Source: Syngnathus acus
Taxonomy: Eukaryota > Chordata > Actinopteri > Syngnathiformes > Syngnathidae
Reading direction: 5' to 3'
Length of the DNA stretch: 64,000 bases
NCBI RefSeq assembly: GCF_901709675.1
Contig: NC_051098.1
Coordinates: forward strand, 12,060,918 to 12,124,917
Of the stretch, positions 49,336 through 60,690 are shown piece after piece; position 1 is the first letter of the stretch; every line of letters starts with the position of its first letter. The translations under genes were made by a program, and so were the position numbers. A model generated the notes under the pieces. That model had not been told where the DNA came from. It did no database searches and saw nothing but the letters and a program-made list of their open reading frames with translations.

Positions 49336-50437
49336 TTCAGTGCTGGTCAAGTTGCTAAAACGGTTTGGCCTCAAAACACAAGCGTCAACTGAAATTAATC
49401 TGGATTTTTTTTTCAGCAATAATAAAGTCAACTGGAAACATGTCAGCAAGACAAAGATACACGTTTGGATTCAAGTACGGTCGCAAACAACATTTTGGTA
49501 TCCAAATATTAATCCGGAATTCTGCTGAGACATTCTGACGTCAACTCCCTTTAAAAAAAAAAAAAAGTAATATTTTATCAATAGCAAACTCACTCTTGTA
49601 ATTTGTTTTTCTGGAGGAAACTGGTCTTTTGCTATAAAGACTTGAGTGAAGTGCAGATGAATAAGCCCGTGAAGTGGCGAGAAAATGAAACATTAACAGT
49701 GTGCCACAACAATCTTCTTTTTAAGGCCGGACCAAACAAACCCACAACCCTTTTTTTCTTGCGAGAGAAAAACATATTTTCGCCGACAAGTGCATTTACA
49801 TAATGCTCTAAATCAGAGGCGGCCTGTCGTGTTTTGTGCTCATAACCCGGCCGCGTACGATCTTGACTTCGGAGCCGTAAACAACCGCGGCGGTGAGGCC
49901 AGGCGAGATCTTTCGCAAACTGCTCTATGAAAGTCAAATTGCATAAAACAAAGTTTAAAGAAGAGGCGACTAAGGTATACACGGATGCAAAGAGACGACA
50001 GGAGAGAATAAAAGAGGGGAACAGGGTAATTGGATTGGGGAGGCTTGTGCGGTTGTGTTTGTCATGCATGTGTGTGTGTGTGCACGTTTTGGGGGGGCAG
50101 AGGAGGAGGGGGGGGCTGGACTTCTATTTGGCCGGATCTGGTCTCTGTCATCACGCTCCAGGCCTGGCTTCTCTTCGTGCCTGCCGCAGGTCTCCAACAC
50201 ATCAACACACTCGGACACACACTCGCAACGCTAAATGTGTTAGCGCTACAAATCGCCAGCTAGAGCCAGTGTGTGTCAGGTTTTTTTTTTCCCCATGCAA
50301 CTATTTGCATACTCCTTTAACAACTCACTAAATGGTTAAGCAGATTACAGAGCGCACTAAGTGGATTGTCACAGCTCGCTATCGCTCACTGGGGGTGTCT
50401 CTCCTGTGATTAAAAGTGGCCAGATCCCCCCCCCCCC

Positions 50438-50463
50438 TCACACACACACACACACACACACAC
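50438..50463. repeat. (CA)n microsatellite
   Basis: A run of about 25 bases directly after a poly-C stretch. Confidence 0.9.
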
Positions 50464-51928
50464 TTTGCTCATACACAGGCACAAGTGCACATTTGGACGG
50501 GTCATTCATGGCACTTTGTGGTACAAAGTCACTGCAAAGACTATTAAGACAAACATATTTCCGGTATGATGTTTTCCTGATCAAATATTTGGTTTTACAG
50601 CGGCAGTGCACAATTGAGGCCATTTGAGGGATGACTGGCTGACGTTCTTAAAATTATTTCCTAAAGCAACAGAGGTTGAATCTGAAGCTGCTCGTCGTGC
50701 ACGAGAGAAAATCAAAAGCAACTTTTGCTCATTATTATCTTCACGGCAAAAGAGTATCTAATAATAGTCATGGCCCAAGTCAAGCGCACAACTCAACCGC
50801 TTTTAATAAACAAATAAAACAACTCATTGATTTGATACACTGTGAGATTATCCAAAGGTTCTGAAGACGCCGTTTGTAGTTTCATTTACCTCCCCAAAGC
50901 AACTTCTACAGACACAGCCTCGAGTCCTTTACACAACACACACAAACACACAAAAAACAGCGGTCACATCCATACCACCCATGCACATGGGAAAGGATGC
51001 CGCAGGCTTTGGCTACCTACTTATATACAAAAAAAAAACACACTTTGTACACTTACTGTGTATTACCGAGACTAATGAGCTGATAGATGTTGAACAACGG
51101 AAAAAAAGAAGCAGGCAATTTTTTCCTCGGTGTGAAGCGAGGAGGGAGTAAAAACCAACACAAACTGTGTGTGTGTGTGTGTGTGTCTGTGTGTGTTTGT
51201 GGGTGTTATTTTGTTTTCTCTGTGCCTCACAGCAACGCGTCTTCCAGAGGTTAAGGCTGAGAAGACGGAGCAGCGCTAGCCAAGCGGAGGCCTGAGGCTC
51301 CCGCTGAAACCCCCATTGGCGAAGCTGGGTACTGTTCACTTTTATCGAAGAGAGGGGAAAGGAAATAATGAGAGCAATCACTGAATGGGATCAAACGGGA
51401 ATGAATGAGAAATCATGTTCGGCCCCAAAGCTTTGGAATGTGAAAAACGGTAAACACCGAGGCCATTTCACAGACATCAGAAGACGCTTTCATGAAATGG
51501 AGACTCTCGGTTGGTATCTTTAACCTAAAGCTCATTACAGCTACTTTTGCATAAACGGGGGGAAGATGTCCGAACCACTCGGACGAGACCGGGAAAGGTG
51601 GACCTGGCACAGAATAAAAGTTCAGCTTCATTGGGAAGACCTCGTGATTGAGGATGATGCAATCGCCCGAAGGTTAGCATAAGTTTTGAAAAAATCAGAC
51701 TTCAGGTGGAGAAATGTGATGGAGGAGAAAAAATTTAAACTTGAGGTTGTACAGACTCACCGATTTGTCAACAACTAATTCCACAATGATAGCGTGATCT
51801 CGACTACCCCGCTACTGTTTTTTTTATTTTTTGCCCCGGCTCCCTGTCTCGTCTAAAAACGCCGCGAGTACAACGTGTTTTCTTTTACACTTAACCTGTC
51901 TGCAAGATTCAGCTCACCATTACGTGCA

Positions 51929-52166
51929 TGTCAAGTCAACTTTATTTCTAGAGCGTCCATTCACAACGTCTTAAGGCACTTTAGCACGTTGAGCGGGTCA
52001 CGAACCACACAACTCGTATATTATATGTATTGTATATAAGAAAACCATCAGAAAGCACAAGGAAATGGAGGCTAGGGGGAGAAAAATTCTCTCTTTAAAG
52101 AAAAATCTCGAATAGAACCCAGACTCTGTGGGGCAACCATCTGGCTCGACTGGTTGCTTTGAGATG
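51929..52166 (+). repeat. dispersed teleost interspersed repeat
   Basis: It starts with TGTCAAGTCAACTTTATTTC and ends with GAACCCAGACTCTGTGGGGC and ACCATCTGGCTCGACTGGTTG. Both ends match a repeat seen across many fish genomes (CAACTTTATTTATAGAGC ... GAACCAGACTC ... CCATCTGCC..GACCGGTTGG). The middle is eroded. I cannot name its class. Confidence 0.55.
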
Positions 52167-53549
52167 CGGGGGGGGGGGGGGTCAGAATGGGCACGACAAC
52201 AGCTGTATCAACAACTAATAGTCCCATCGTGCCAATTATTGGAAATGATCAGCGGTGGCGCCGTAGCAAAAGGGTGCGGCGAGTCGCATTCCTCGGTGTG
52301 ACGCTCTGTTATCCGCTTGCCTTTTTAGATGCGATAAATAACAAAATGTTTTGTTTTGGGTTTCCTACTCCCGTGGCGTGATGTCATCAATGTTGTCGCC
52401 GTCGCCTCTCCGTCCTCGCATCCCATAGCGGATGCGGCTTGAAAACAGCCAACTAAAATGGGACATTTGATGGAAATGTTATAATGATATCGTATTCTAG
52501 CATATCGGCCATGCCATTTATTGACACGGGCCCCTTTGAAAGTTTGCCGCCTTTTGTGTTGACAAACAGCCCATCTGTCAATTTGAGTCTCCCACTTGGG
52601 TTCGCGATATGTGCTTTGGTGCAAGCGCACACTTGTTCGCACAAGTTGGAAAATTAAAGAGGATGAACGCACGGTGGCATGCGTGTATTTTAGCACATGT
52701 AATTAAGTATATGCCACCAATGTGGTGATTAATATGGCCATTAATAAAAAAATTGGGATGCGACTTAAAGGAAATCCACCACTGACGCACAAATACAGAG
52801 CCAGGGGAAAACAAAAGACGTCCGGCCTCGCTGGCGCGCACCTCCAATCACCCACTTAACCCTTCGCCACTGGTGAAAAGCAACAAGATCTCTTAACAAG
52901 AGCTCGTCGTTTCCAATGAATTTTGCATGAAAACACGCCGGCGGAGCACCAAGTTGCCTGCTGTCATACGAGAGGAGCGCTAAATGTTTAATGACGACAA
53001 CAGCGCGTGCACAACAGTGTGGGTTGTCAGGGTGCCGCTCTGAACCCCCCACCCGTCCCGCTTTCATCCTGACAGACTCTCCAAAAAAGCTCCTGATCCC
53101 TCGCACCTCCCCTCCCACCCAGCAAGGAAACCTGGATGGAAATGAGCTTGGAGTACTACAGTGTGAGCGCTGTTTGCGAGCCAAGTGATACAGATCACGG
53201 AGGTTTAAAATAAGACCCCCCCACCCCCCACCCGTCCCCGACATCACCATTAGACGAAGACGAGAGGAAATGAGGGAGAAGACAAGGTGGCGGGCGCAGA
53301 CAGGATGCACATCTGCAATCCTTGAGTTGAAAATATTCCTCAAACATTTCACATCTGTCAGCTGTCTTTCTTGGGCGAAAGGAGCAATTGTCATCCTGCT
53401 CATCTCCCGTAGAAGCGTGCGAGGAGCATCCACGTCGTCCCGGTTTAGGCTCCCGATAACGACGTGACGAGGCCCACAGACACACCGGCGAGTCAAAAAA
53501 GTTTACCATTGAGTTTTTAAAAGGGGGAGTTTGCAGCTTCAAAACTGTT

Positions 53550-53595
53550 AGAGGGCTGAACGATTTTGATGATGAATCGAATTCAGGTTTTTTTA
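53550..53595. mobile_element. hAT-like terminal debris
   Basis: AGAGGGCTGAACGATTTTGA then TGAATCGAATT resembles the AGGGCTGCACGATTTTGG ends of fish hAT-like repeats. It is followed by AT-rich low-complexity DNA to about 53715. No second end was found. Confidence 0.4.
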
Positions 53596-53762
53596 TATAT
53601 ATTTTTTTTATATTATAATATTATTATATTATTTTATTATTACATTATTTATTTTTTATTATTAACATATAATATTTTATACTATTATTTAATATCATTT
53701 TATTATTTTTTTCAACAATAGGCAGTTTGAACCACATCTAATCTTGCTACAGGTGGTTGCAT

Positions 53763-53824
53763 GCAACACACACAAACACACTCTCACACACACACACACG
53801 CACACACACACACACACACACACA
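53763..53824. repeat. imperfect (CA)n microsatellite
   Basis: About 60 bases of CA with a few substitutions. The purest part is at the right end. Confidence 0.9.
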
Positions 53825-55676
53825 AACCTCGGAAGTTCATATGTGCGCTCAAATGAAGACAGGCTCAAGCGGGGTCAGCGATAAAGAAGGAGATTCCTAT
53901 CGGCGCTGAAGGATATTGAAGCCTTAATAAGAAAATAGATAGTCGCCTAGCTTAACATTTTCTTTGATAGCTTTATTTGTTTTCCTGATAGCCATCGAAG
54001 AAAAGCAATATATAATGACAGCAAATATAGAAGCGCTATTCCTTTAAAAGAAACTGCATGCGTTCTGAAAATGAATTTGGGAATATCGAAAAACGCTTTA
54101 AGACCTCGGTTCAACGGGCCTCGGGAGATGAAAGATTTTTCTTTGGCTTTATTCGCTTCCTAATTCAAAAGGAGGACGACACGAGCGGTGATGCGGCGAG
54201 ACGTTCTGATTGGCTGAAACGGTCCACAGGGGGATTTTTTTCATGACACGCCGGATGTAAACTCAATGATGCAAAATGCCACCTGTGAAAATACAAAATT
54301 AATAACACCAAAAAAAAATCTGTGGCCGTTGGTATATTATATGTAATTTAGTCTAATTGACTCTGTTTAAAGTCTGTTTAAAGACCAAATGGTGGCTTGC
54401 TGAGCTCTGGCGGTGCTCATTAAACACGCCGCCGCACACGGAGTTGGCACCGTGCTGCATATTTGAACGACTGTGGGATTTCTTCTATGTCAAACGGTAG
54501 CTCAGGCTGAGCTGGTCAGCGTTAACATTTGATATTAATTATTTCACTAGACATGCGGAATGCGACTTTAACAGGATGCGTAGACATTTCTCCCGTAGAG
54601 TGGAACCTCGTTACAAATGTCATTGTTCACGGACAAGTTAAGTTACGCACAATTTTTTGGGGGGGGAATGACTATTTTTGTACTATTTTTGGAACTGGCA
54701 TATTAAATGCTGGACGTAGGTACAACGGTTGGAAGGGCTCAGTTGCATCTGTTATTGTATTCCTACGAGATTGAAATTTATTGAGGTTTGCTAATAAATT
54801 GAGATTGGCTAGACAGTGAAAATTTCCATAAAGCACCCACTTCGGATTGATTTTAACTTGTGAGTTCAGTCCTCCCGCACTGATGTGAGGCTGAGCAGAT
54901 GGTGTGCATCACTTAAGCACACACATACATCAATCAACGTTCAATCTGACGTTTTAAAAATGGCGGAACTCATTCTGTGTATGGACACACACACAAAAAA
55001 CAGGCAGTGTATTATTTTCAAACAAGGCTATTGTTCAGCTATGCGTAACCCGAATAGAAAAACATCAATAGCCTCAAAACAACTCCAAATATATTGTTAA
55101 AAAATATTTAATAAACAACTGCAGTTGAGCAAAAAAATATATATATAAGCATGCAATATTGGCGAAGAATTAAGGATGCTATTCTGGTAGTTTACCCTGA
55201 AGCAAAACAACCTGTACGCTTGCAGACCTCAATGAAAGGTTGCAATCTCCCACTTTTTTGTCCCAAGACAGACACACTAAAGGCACCAAAGATGCGTAAA
55301 ATCTTATTATGCAGCAAGACTTATTGCGGGCAGACCACGAGCGGCAAAAGTTGCAAACTTGAACAAAGTCGCAAAAAATGGAATAACCTTCGACTCCTCT
55401 ATCACCGTGTCATCTTTTCTTACAAGGGGGAACTGGATCAGATTAGCTGAAGGGTGCGGGCCTATGCTTGATTGCAGAAGGAAATTGAAGGAGAAAGCAG
55501 TGATGGGTAAAAGGATTGAGTGACGGATGGATGGAAGGACGACCAAGGCTAAGCTTCATATTTGCCCTCGGTTATATTCTGCGTGTTCTCTATGGAGTGG
55601 ACATTAGGACTAACACGGGAGCGGTGAGTTGACTGGCGCGTGTACGTTTGCGTGTCGCGGGTTATTCATCACTTAC

Positions 55677-55841
55677 GTCTTTTTCTCCGCCTTGTCCTTG
55701 TTCTTCTCTCGGTCCCGATCCCGTCCCTTGTCTTTATCGCGGCCCTTATGTCGGCTCCGGGTCCGCTCTCTGCTGCGGCTTCTTCGGCGGCCGTGGCTTC
55801 CTCGGCTCCTGCTGCGAGAGCGCCGGTGGCGGGAATGAGAC
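55677..55841 (-). CDS. rsrc1: rsrc1 RS/KD-rich exon
   Basis: After one G completing a split codon (Arg if the upstream exon ends AG), residues 1-54 of the visible fragment begin SHSRHRRSRSRSRGSHG, pass through RSRSRERTRSRHKGRDKDKG and end REKNKDKAEKK. A final AC starts the split Thr. SR dipeptides grade into RD/KD/EK repeats, as in the end of the human RS domain (RDRERRKGRDKEK...). Such domains are phosphorylated by SR kinases and target proteins to nuclear speckles. The acceptor is TAG after CTTC and the donor is GTAAGT. Exon length is 165 bases. Upstream RS exons are outside the window. Confidence 0.93.
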
Positions 55842-55919
55842 CTAGAAGACAGACGTTTAAAAAAAAAAGTTTCAGAATCATGAAAGCTAGAAATGATCAA
55901 CAGTGTTAAGATATGAGAG

Positions 55920-56060
55920 GCCCATATTATGTATACATATATTTGATCTATTTTTTTAGAAAAAATGAATAAATTAAAATATATATATATATTTTTTTAT
56001 TTTATTTCCATATTTATATATTTTCTATTTTTATTTTTTTAAAGATATATATTTTTAGAA
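55920..56060. repeat. AT-rich low-complexity tract
   Basis: Alternating TATATA and TTTTATTT runs with almost no G or C. Confidence 0.8.
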
Positions 56061-57219
56061 AACAACCAGATCAAAATAGCCACCGAATAGATTGCGGTCC
56101 AACTTTTAAAGTGCGCTCGAGACGGTTCCGATTTTCAATCGGGCATCACTCATACTTTAAGTTCTCTTTCACGCTCTCTGTGGTTCTCCGTCAATACTTT
56201 TGACAATAACATATAGACGATATAATAAAAGAATTGATAACATGACCCCCCCAAACCGCTGGAAAAGTAGATTAAATCGACAGCCCGGCTGTCTTTGTGG
56301 AGTCGTTAGAGGAGATGGAGGCAATGTAATTCTTGTGACTGTCACCAAAAGGCTTCCTTTAAGCGCTCCGCGTTCATTTTTCACTGTGTGGGCATAATGT
56401 CACGGTTACATAAAATCAAACACACACATACACACGCTGCGGGGATATAGCCAATTAGAGCTAGGCTCAGAGGAGGACCGGTCGTCGGTATTGATCCCGT
56501 TGCTGACCCCCCCTGGTCTCCAAAAGATTTACAGTTGGAGATTTACTCTCAGCATAGTTGTACCCACCCATGTCAACAGACATAAGAAGCTAACATGAAG
56601 CCAGACAGAAACATTTATTAATAATAATATTAATACTTGCTTGATTTCAAGCAAACAATTTTATCAGTGTGGCGTTTGCGGGCCATCGTGATTGGAAACC
56701 CCAGTAGAAATCAGCTGCTATCGTTATTTTCCATCATCTATCATTTTATTGATTTGTCTATAAAAACAGTCAAACCTGCTGTCCACTAGCTTTATTGCTT
56801 TCCCCCCTCCTTTATTAGTTTGCAGTTTGGGACATGCACAGCTGTCTTTCTGCCGACAGAAAACTAATCATTTTCTTCAGACGCCTGTCACTGTACAAAC
56901 AGACAACAGTCTGACAACTGTTGCAATCAATTAGGAGCTGAGGAGAGCGTCGCCGTCGCCGTGGGGACGGGCTGCGCTATTTTGAGGCGATTCGGGTGGG
57001 GAAGGGAGTTGCAGTCGGGGTTTTGGTACATCCAACAAGACAGAACCGAAGCTTCTTAAGTCTACGGTGAAAAACTCGATTTTGGACGCATCTACTTTGG
57101 GAAGAGAGTCGTTTAAAGTGCTCTGATTAAGGCGCCAGAAAGTTCGGATGTTCTAGTAGGCTTTTCTAGTCAATGGACATTTTTTCCCCCTATTTGGGTT
57201 GTTGACAGGTTGGAGGTCA

Positions 57220-57380
57220 AATTAATAAAGAGAAAAACCCTTGGCATTATTTAAAAAAAAAAAAAAAAGTAATTCAATTTCAAAAAACATATTAAATTTA
57301 AAAAAATAAGAAAATAGAAATTCACAATCACAAAAATCTGACATTTGAACAGGGGTGTGCAGACTTTTACATCCACTGTA
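57220..57380. mobile_element. Tc1/mariner element, right-end fragment
   Basis: The right edge, reversed, reads TACAGTGGATGTAAAAGTCT then GCACACCCCTGTTCAAATG, and GATTTTTGTGATT follows. This matches the terminus of a common fish Tc1-like family (TACAGTGGATATAAAAAGTC...CACACCCCTGTTCAAATGCC). The inner edge is indistinct in poly-A-rich DNA. No transposase remains. Confidence 0.7.
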
Positions 57381-57989
57381 AGTTACCAACTCCAAACAAC
57401 AAACCACAAACTGGTGATTAAGACGAGCTTTTCCTGGACTAATTGATTTCTTCAACTTTGAAACACTTCACTTAATACTCCTCTCATTTGATGAATCCTA
57501 CTTTGCGTGCAATTACTTTCCTCGCACCTTTTGTCGAGACGCAGCTGAGCAAAACCGCAAGCGTGAGCCCCCATTTTAATCAAACATCTGAGCAAATTTG
57601 ATTGAGTGTGTTTATCAGTGTGCACCAAAGCGGCCGTTAAGATTCACAGAGAATCACAGCTAATGGGAAAAGGGAAAAGAAAAACATTGGCATTTGGGGT
57701 GAGGGAGGGGCGGGGGGGTCGTTTCGGAGTCTCCAGGCGAGATAATTCATCAATGGCGCAAACAGACTTTGGAATGAGTGACTCTGTGTGTTGACAATGC
57801 CTGCGCATGTTTGTAATCAACAGTACATGAGGGGGGGAAAAAATAGGACAGAATCGCAGCGTTCCAAGCTTTCGTCTTGCATTGAGCGCCAAGCAAACTG
57901 CGGCCAGAAGCCGCAGATGCGTTCAACACAATCTCCGTCTCTGTTTCTCTCTCTCCCCCTCCTCTCTTTTTTCTTCCCTGTGAAGAAAC

Positions 57990-58720
57990 AGCCCACTTCT
58001 GGGGTGTGCGGCAAATTAAATTGACTGTAGTTAATAGAGTGAGCCTGTGCTGCTAAATGTCAATTTCCTGACCAAGTCCTTCCCCTTGGAGAATGATTAG
58101 CTAATTTAAAGCTAGGGATAAACGGGCTAATGCAAGGCGAGCACAGATAAACGTTTGCGGCCGGACCTCATGCCAAGTCTTCCCTCCGCTTTACATTTCA
58201 TTGGCCTTATTATCTCCGGGGAAAATAGGTGTCCCTGTGGCCTAAATAAATATTTTCATTTCTAATAAAAGGCCCTTGCTGTTTGCTCCCACATATGAGC
58301 CCCCCGATCCCCCATCACTGGCTTGTTTCACCATTCCCCGCCTCGTTTCGCCATCTCCATTAAATCCCCACGCTGCAATTGGCCGGCGCCGTTTTTCCCG
58401 GGGAATTATCAATCGAATAATTATGCGGCATGTTGGGAGCCGGGCTAACGCTTATCACCGCTGACCCCCCCCCTCCCCTCGGTGGGCGCCGGGATATGAT
58501 CCCTTCACCGGAGCCCATTGGGGTAATTACGTGAAGCTGGATGATGTGTTACCCTTATCAGTCAGCATTCTATTTCTGTATTTTATTGAAAATTGGACAT
58601 TAATGGCAGCGACGCGATATGACGTGTGTCAGATACAGGTGAACGCCTCCGCTGGCATCTGACCCCCGGCCGAGTCATTATTGATACCCGGTAGGGTGCC
58701 GAGCGTGGACATAGGCGCGC
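57990..58720. promoter_or_regulatory. strong candidate conserved noncoding element
   Basis: Over 700 bases with almost no simple repeat, many TAAT cores (GATTAGCTAATTTAAAGC, GGGGAATTATCAATCG, AATAATTATGCGGC, GGGGTAATTACGTG, GGACATTAATGGC) and GATA/TTATC cores (ACCCTTATCAG, GCTTATCACC). AT and CpG motifs alternate. Looks like a cluster of developmental enhancers but conservation was not tested. Confidence 0.37.
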
Positions 58721-60143
58721 AGCAATTTCTTATCTTCAACCAATTTCTGCAGAATTCATATTGTTTCCTCTTTTCTCCATCGACAATCAAAAGCTGGAAG
58801 CAGCAAAGTCCAGCACTGTTTGTCCAGATATGCTGACATAATTAGAAGAACAACAAATCCAGTCAAGTTCTTCCAGACGCTCTGACCGAATATTTCAGTG
58901 ACCCGAATGTGACCAGGAAGCGTTTGAAGAATTTGAGAGATGCTTTAAATGAGGTCACAATAGTTTTCAATTAAAATTGATTCAACATTGGCAGGATTGC
59001 GAACGTGACATTTATTTTCTACTTTACAAGCACATTCGGAACTTTTGATTGGACAGCTGGCGATCCGATGTTTTTGGACTGCTTGTTTTCTATACGTCCT
59101 TAACCAATGCACCCTGATCAAGCACAATCATCTGAGTAAACAAAACACAAACTATAGCTCACACCAACAAAAAAAAAAAAGGCTTGCTTGGCATCAACTA
59201 TAGCAAACAGGAGACAAACTGAAAAAAGAAACGGGCCACATTTGAAGAACTTCATTAACGTCGAGTTATTTCCACTGACGGCACACAGCAGCAGTTTAGT
59301 ATTCCGACTTAAAAGTCACTTTTAGTTTTTCATCCCTGGCATTTCAATGTGTCTAAAAAGCACCTTGAGTGAGCAATGCGTATTCGCTGCTGCCAAAAGA
59401 CGCGGAAAACAGCTGTTCCCGCCTGACGCTGCCAGCTGAACGGAATGCAAATATGTTAACCATCCAGAATTTATTACTTTTGAGTGCTCTTCAAAAGCCA
59501 CAGCAGACACAAGTTTAATTTATGATATTCCTCTAATTATGAGAGCTGTTGAAATCATTTCCCAAGCTGCTTCCTCCTTCCAAGCAGTCGCATTATCCGT
59601 TCCCTCGGTTCACGGCGCACGCACACGCGCCCGATACGCACAAGGAATGGCTGGCTGCAAAGTAGGTGATTGTGAAGACAATTAAGACAGCAAAGGCAGA
59701 GCATGAAAAGATCCACAGAGATGGTTTTCTTTCCCTAACCCTCCCCTCGGTCCTCCCTCCGCGTCATAAAAGCAATGTTTAGATTTGTCATAATCGGCTG
59801 TTTGCTTTCAATTTAAGCAAGCGTCAACACAAACGTCTGCAGTGCAAGGCTGGCTGGGCTGTGAAGCAGAAATGAGACGGCGGGCGGACCACCCACCCAA
59901 ACGCGCACACACACACACACAGTTACAGAGACAAGGTCAAGTCATTTAGCAGAGTTCAAAAAGCCTTTAGATCTATATGAACCTACGCCGGGCAGCCGAC
60001 GATGAGGGCAAAAGACGAATTTGTGCCGAAAGACGCTTTTAGTGTGTGCGTGCTGATTAGCAGACGTCTTCGTCGGCGCATATGCCGAGCGTCACTCAGC
60101 CGCTCCGTCGCAATCCTAAACTTGGCCGTCTGGTGGGCGCCCG

Positions 60144-60156
60144 TCACCTTTGACCC
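60144..60156 (-). promoter_or_regulatory. DR1-type nuclear receptor site
   Basis: The minus strand reads GGGTCAAAGGTGA, two half-sites spaced by one base, fitting RXR/HNF4/COUP-TF-type DR1 with one departure in each half-site. It lies 63 bases from the DR5 element. Confidence 0.4.
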
Positions 60157-60219
60157 GCGCGCAGACAAAACTTGACGTGACACCCATTAGCAGCTGGAGA
60201 TTTGGAGGCGTGGGCCGTG

Positions 60220-60236
60220 AGGTCAAGTGAAGGTCA
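60220..60236 (+). promoter_or_regulatory. perfect DR5 retinoic acid response element
   Basis: Two exact AGGTCA half-sites (60220-60225 and 60231-60236) in tandem with a five-base spacer (AGTGA). This is the consensus RAR/RXR DR5 element. It sits in CpG-containing, non-repetitive DNA, which argues against a transposon source. Binding is not shown. Confidence 0.55.
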
Positions 60237-60399
60237 CGCTTCGACTAGGTGCTAACTTGCCAACTCGCTCACAGTCACTCAGGCCCGACTTTTTCCAAAC
60301 TCGCCTTTCCCAACTTGCTGCCGCCATCCGTCACAGCCCTGACACGATTAGTTATGGCCGGTTAAGAGAGAGATGTTATTGGTTGCCAAGATGTCCGTC

Positions 60400-60438
60400 T
60401 AGAAAACACTGGACAAGATGGCGGCTGGGAAGGTGAGG
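60400..60438 (+). promoter_or_regulatory. TISU/YY1 start element with splice donor (possible cryptic first exon)
   Basis: CAAGATGGCGGC (60414-60425) matches the TISU consensus SAASATGGCGGC at all 12 positions. It is a YY1-bound element found at genes with very short 5' UTRs. The ATG at 60418 opens MAAGK and is followed at once by AAG|GTGAGG, a good donor (60433-60438). An inverted CCAAT box (ATTGG, 60378-60382) and a second YY1 core (GCCGCCAT, 60320-60327) lie just upstream. This could be a first exon of an unannotated plus-strand transcript. Read unspliced, the frame closes after 25 codons, and the next exon is unknown. Confidence 0.35.
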
Positions 60439-60545
60439 TTGGGACAAGAAGCAAGTTTTTTTTTTTTGCGCAACGTTCCTGGACCTTCATCTTAAAAGTA
60501 CCCTGATTTGCTGGTAGCCGTTATTATCATCTGTTTGCAATCATA

Positions 60546-60690
60546 AATTAATTAATTAATTAATGCATAAATAAATTAATTAATGAGTCAATAAATAAAT
60601 ACATAAACAAACGCAAAATAAATGAATAAATAAAGAAAATATATAAAATAATGAAAAAAATAAAAGAAAAAAAGAAAAATAATAAATATT
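60546..60690. repeat. (TAAT)n/(AAAT)n low-complexity tract
   Basis: AATTAATTAATTAATT units followed by AATAAATA-type repeats and A-rich DNA. Confidence 0.85.

Larger units (their letters stand above)
43297..55676 (-). other. rsrc1: rsrc1 intron (12.4 kb)
   Basis: Donor GTAAGT at 55671-55676, acceptor CAG at 43297-43299. Contents: a spaced 27 bp direct repeat (44143 and 44266), a candidate block (44480-44710), transposon end debris (47008), a CpG-rich palindromic segment (49150-49335), a dispersed fish repeat (51929), a 243-codon open frame without recognisable homology (52765-53496), a hAT-like end (53550) followed by AT-rich DNA, and (CA)n tracts. No gene was recognised. Confidence 0.8.

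Noticed and set aside
55640-55909. Plus-strand open frames rich in Leu/Ala/Arg opposite the RS exon
   Set aside because: They are the complement of the repetitive RS codons, which leave the other frames open.
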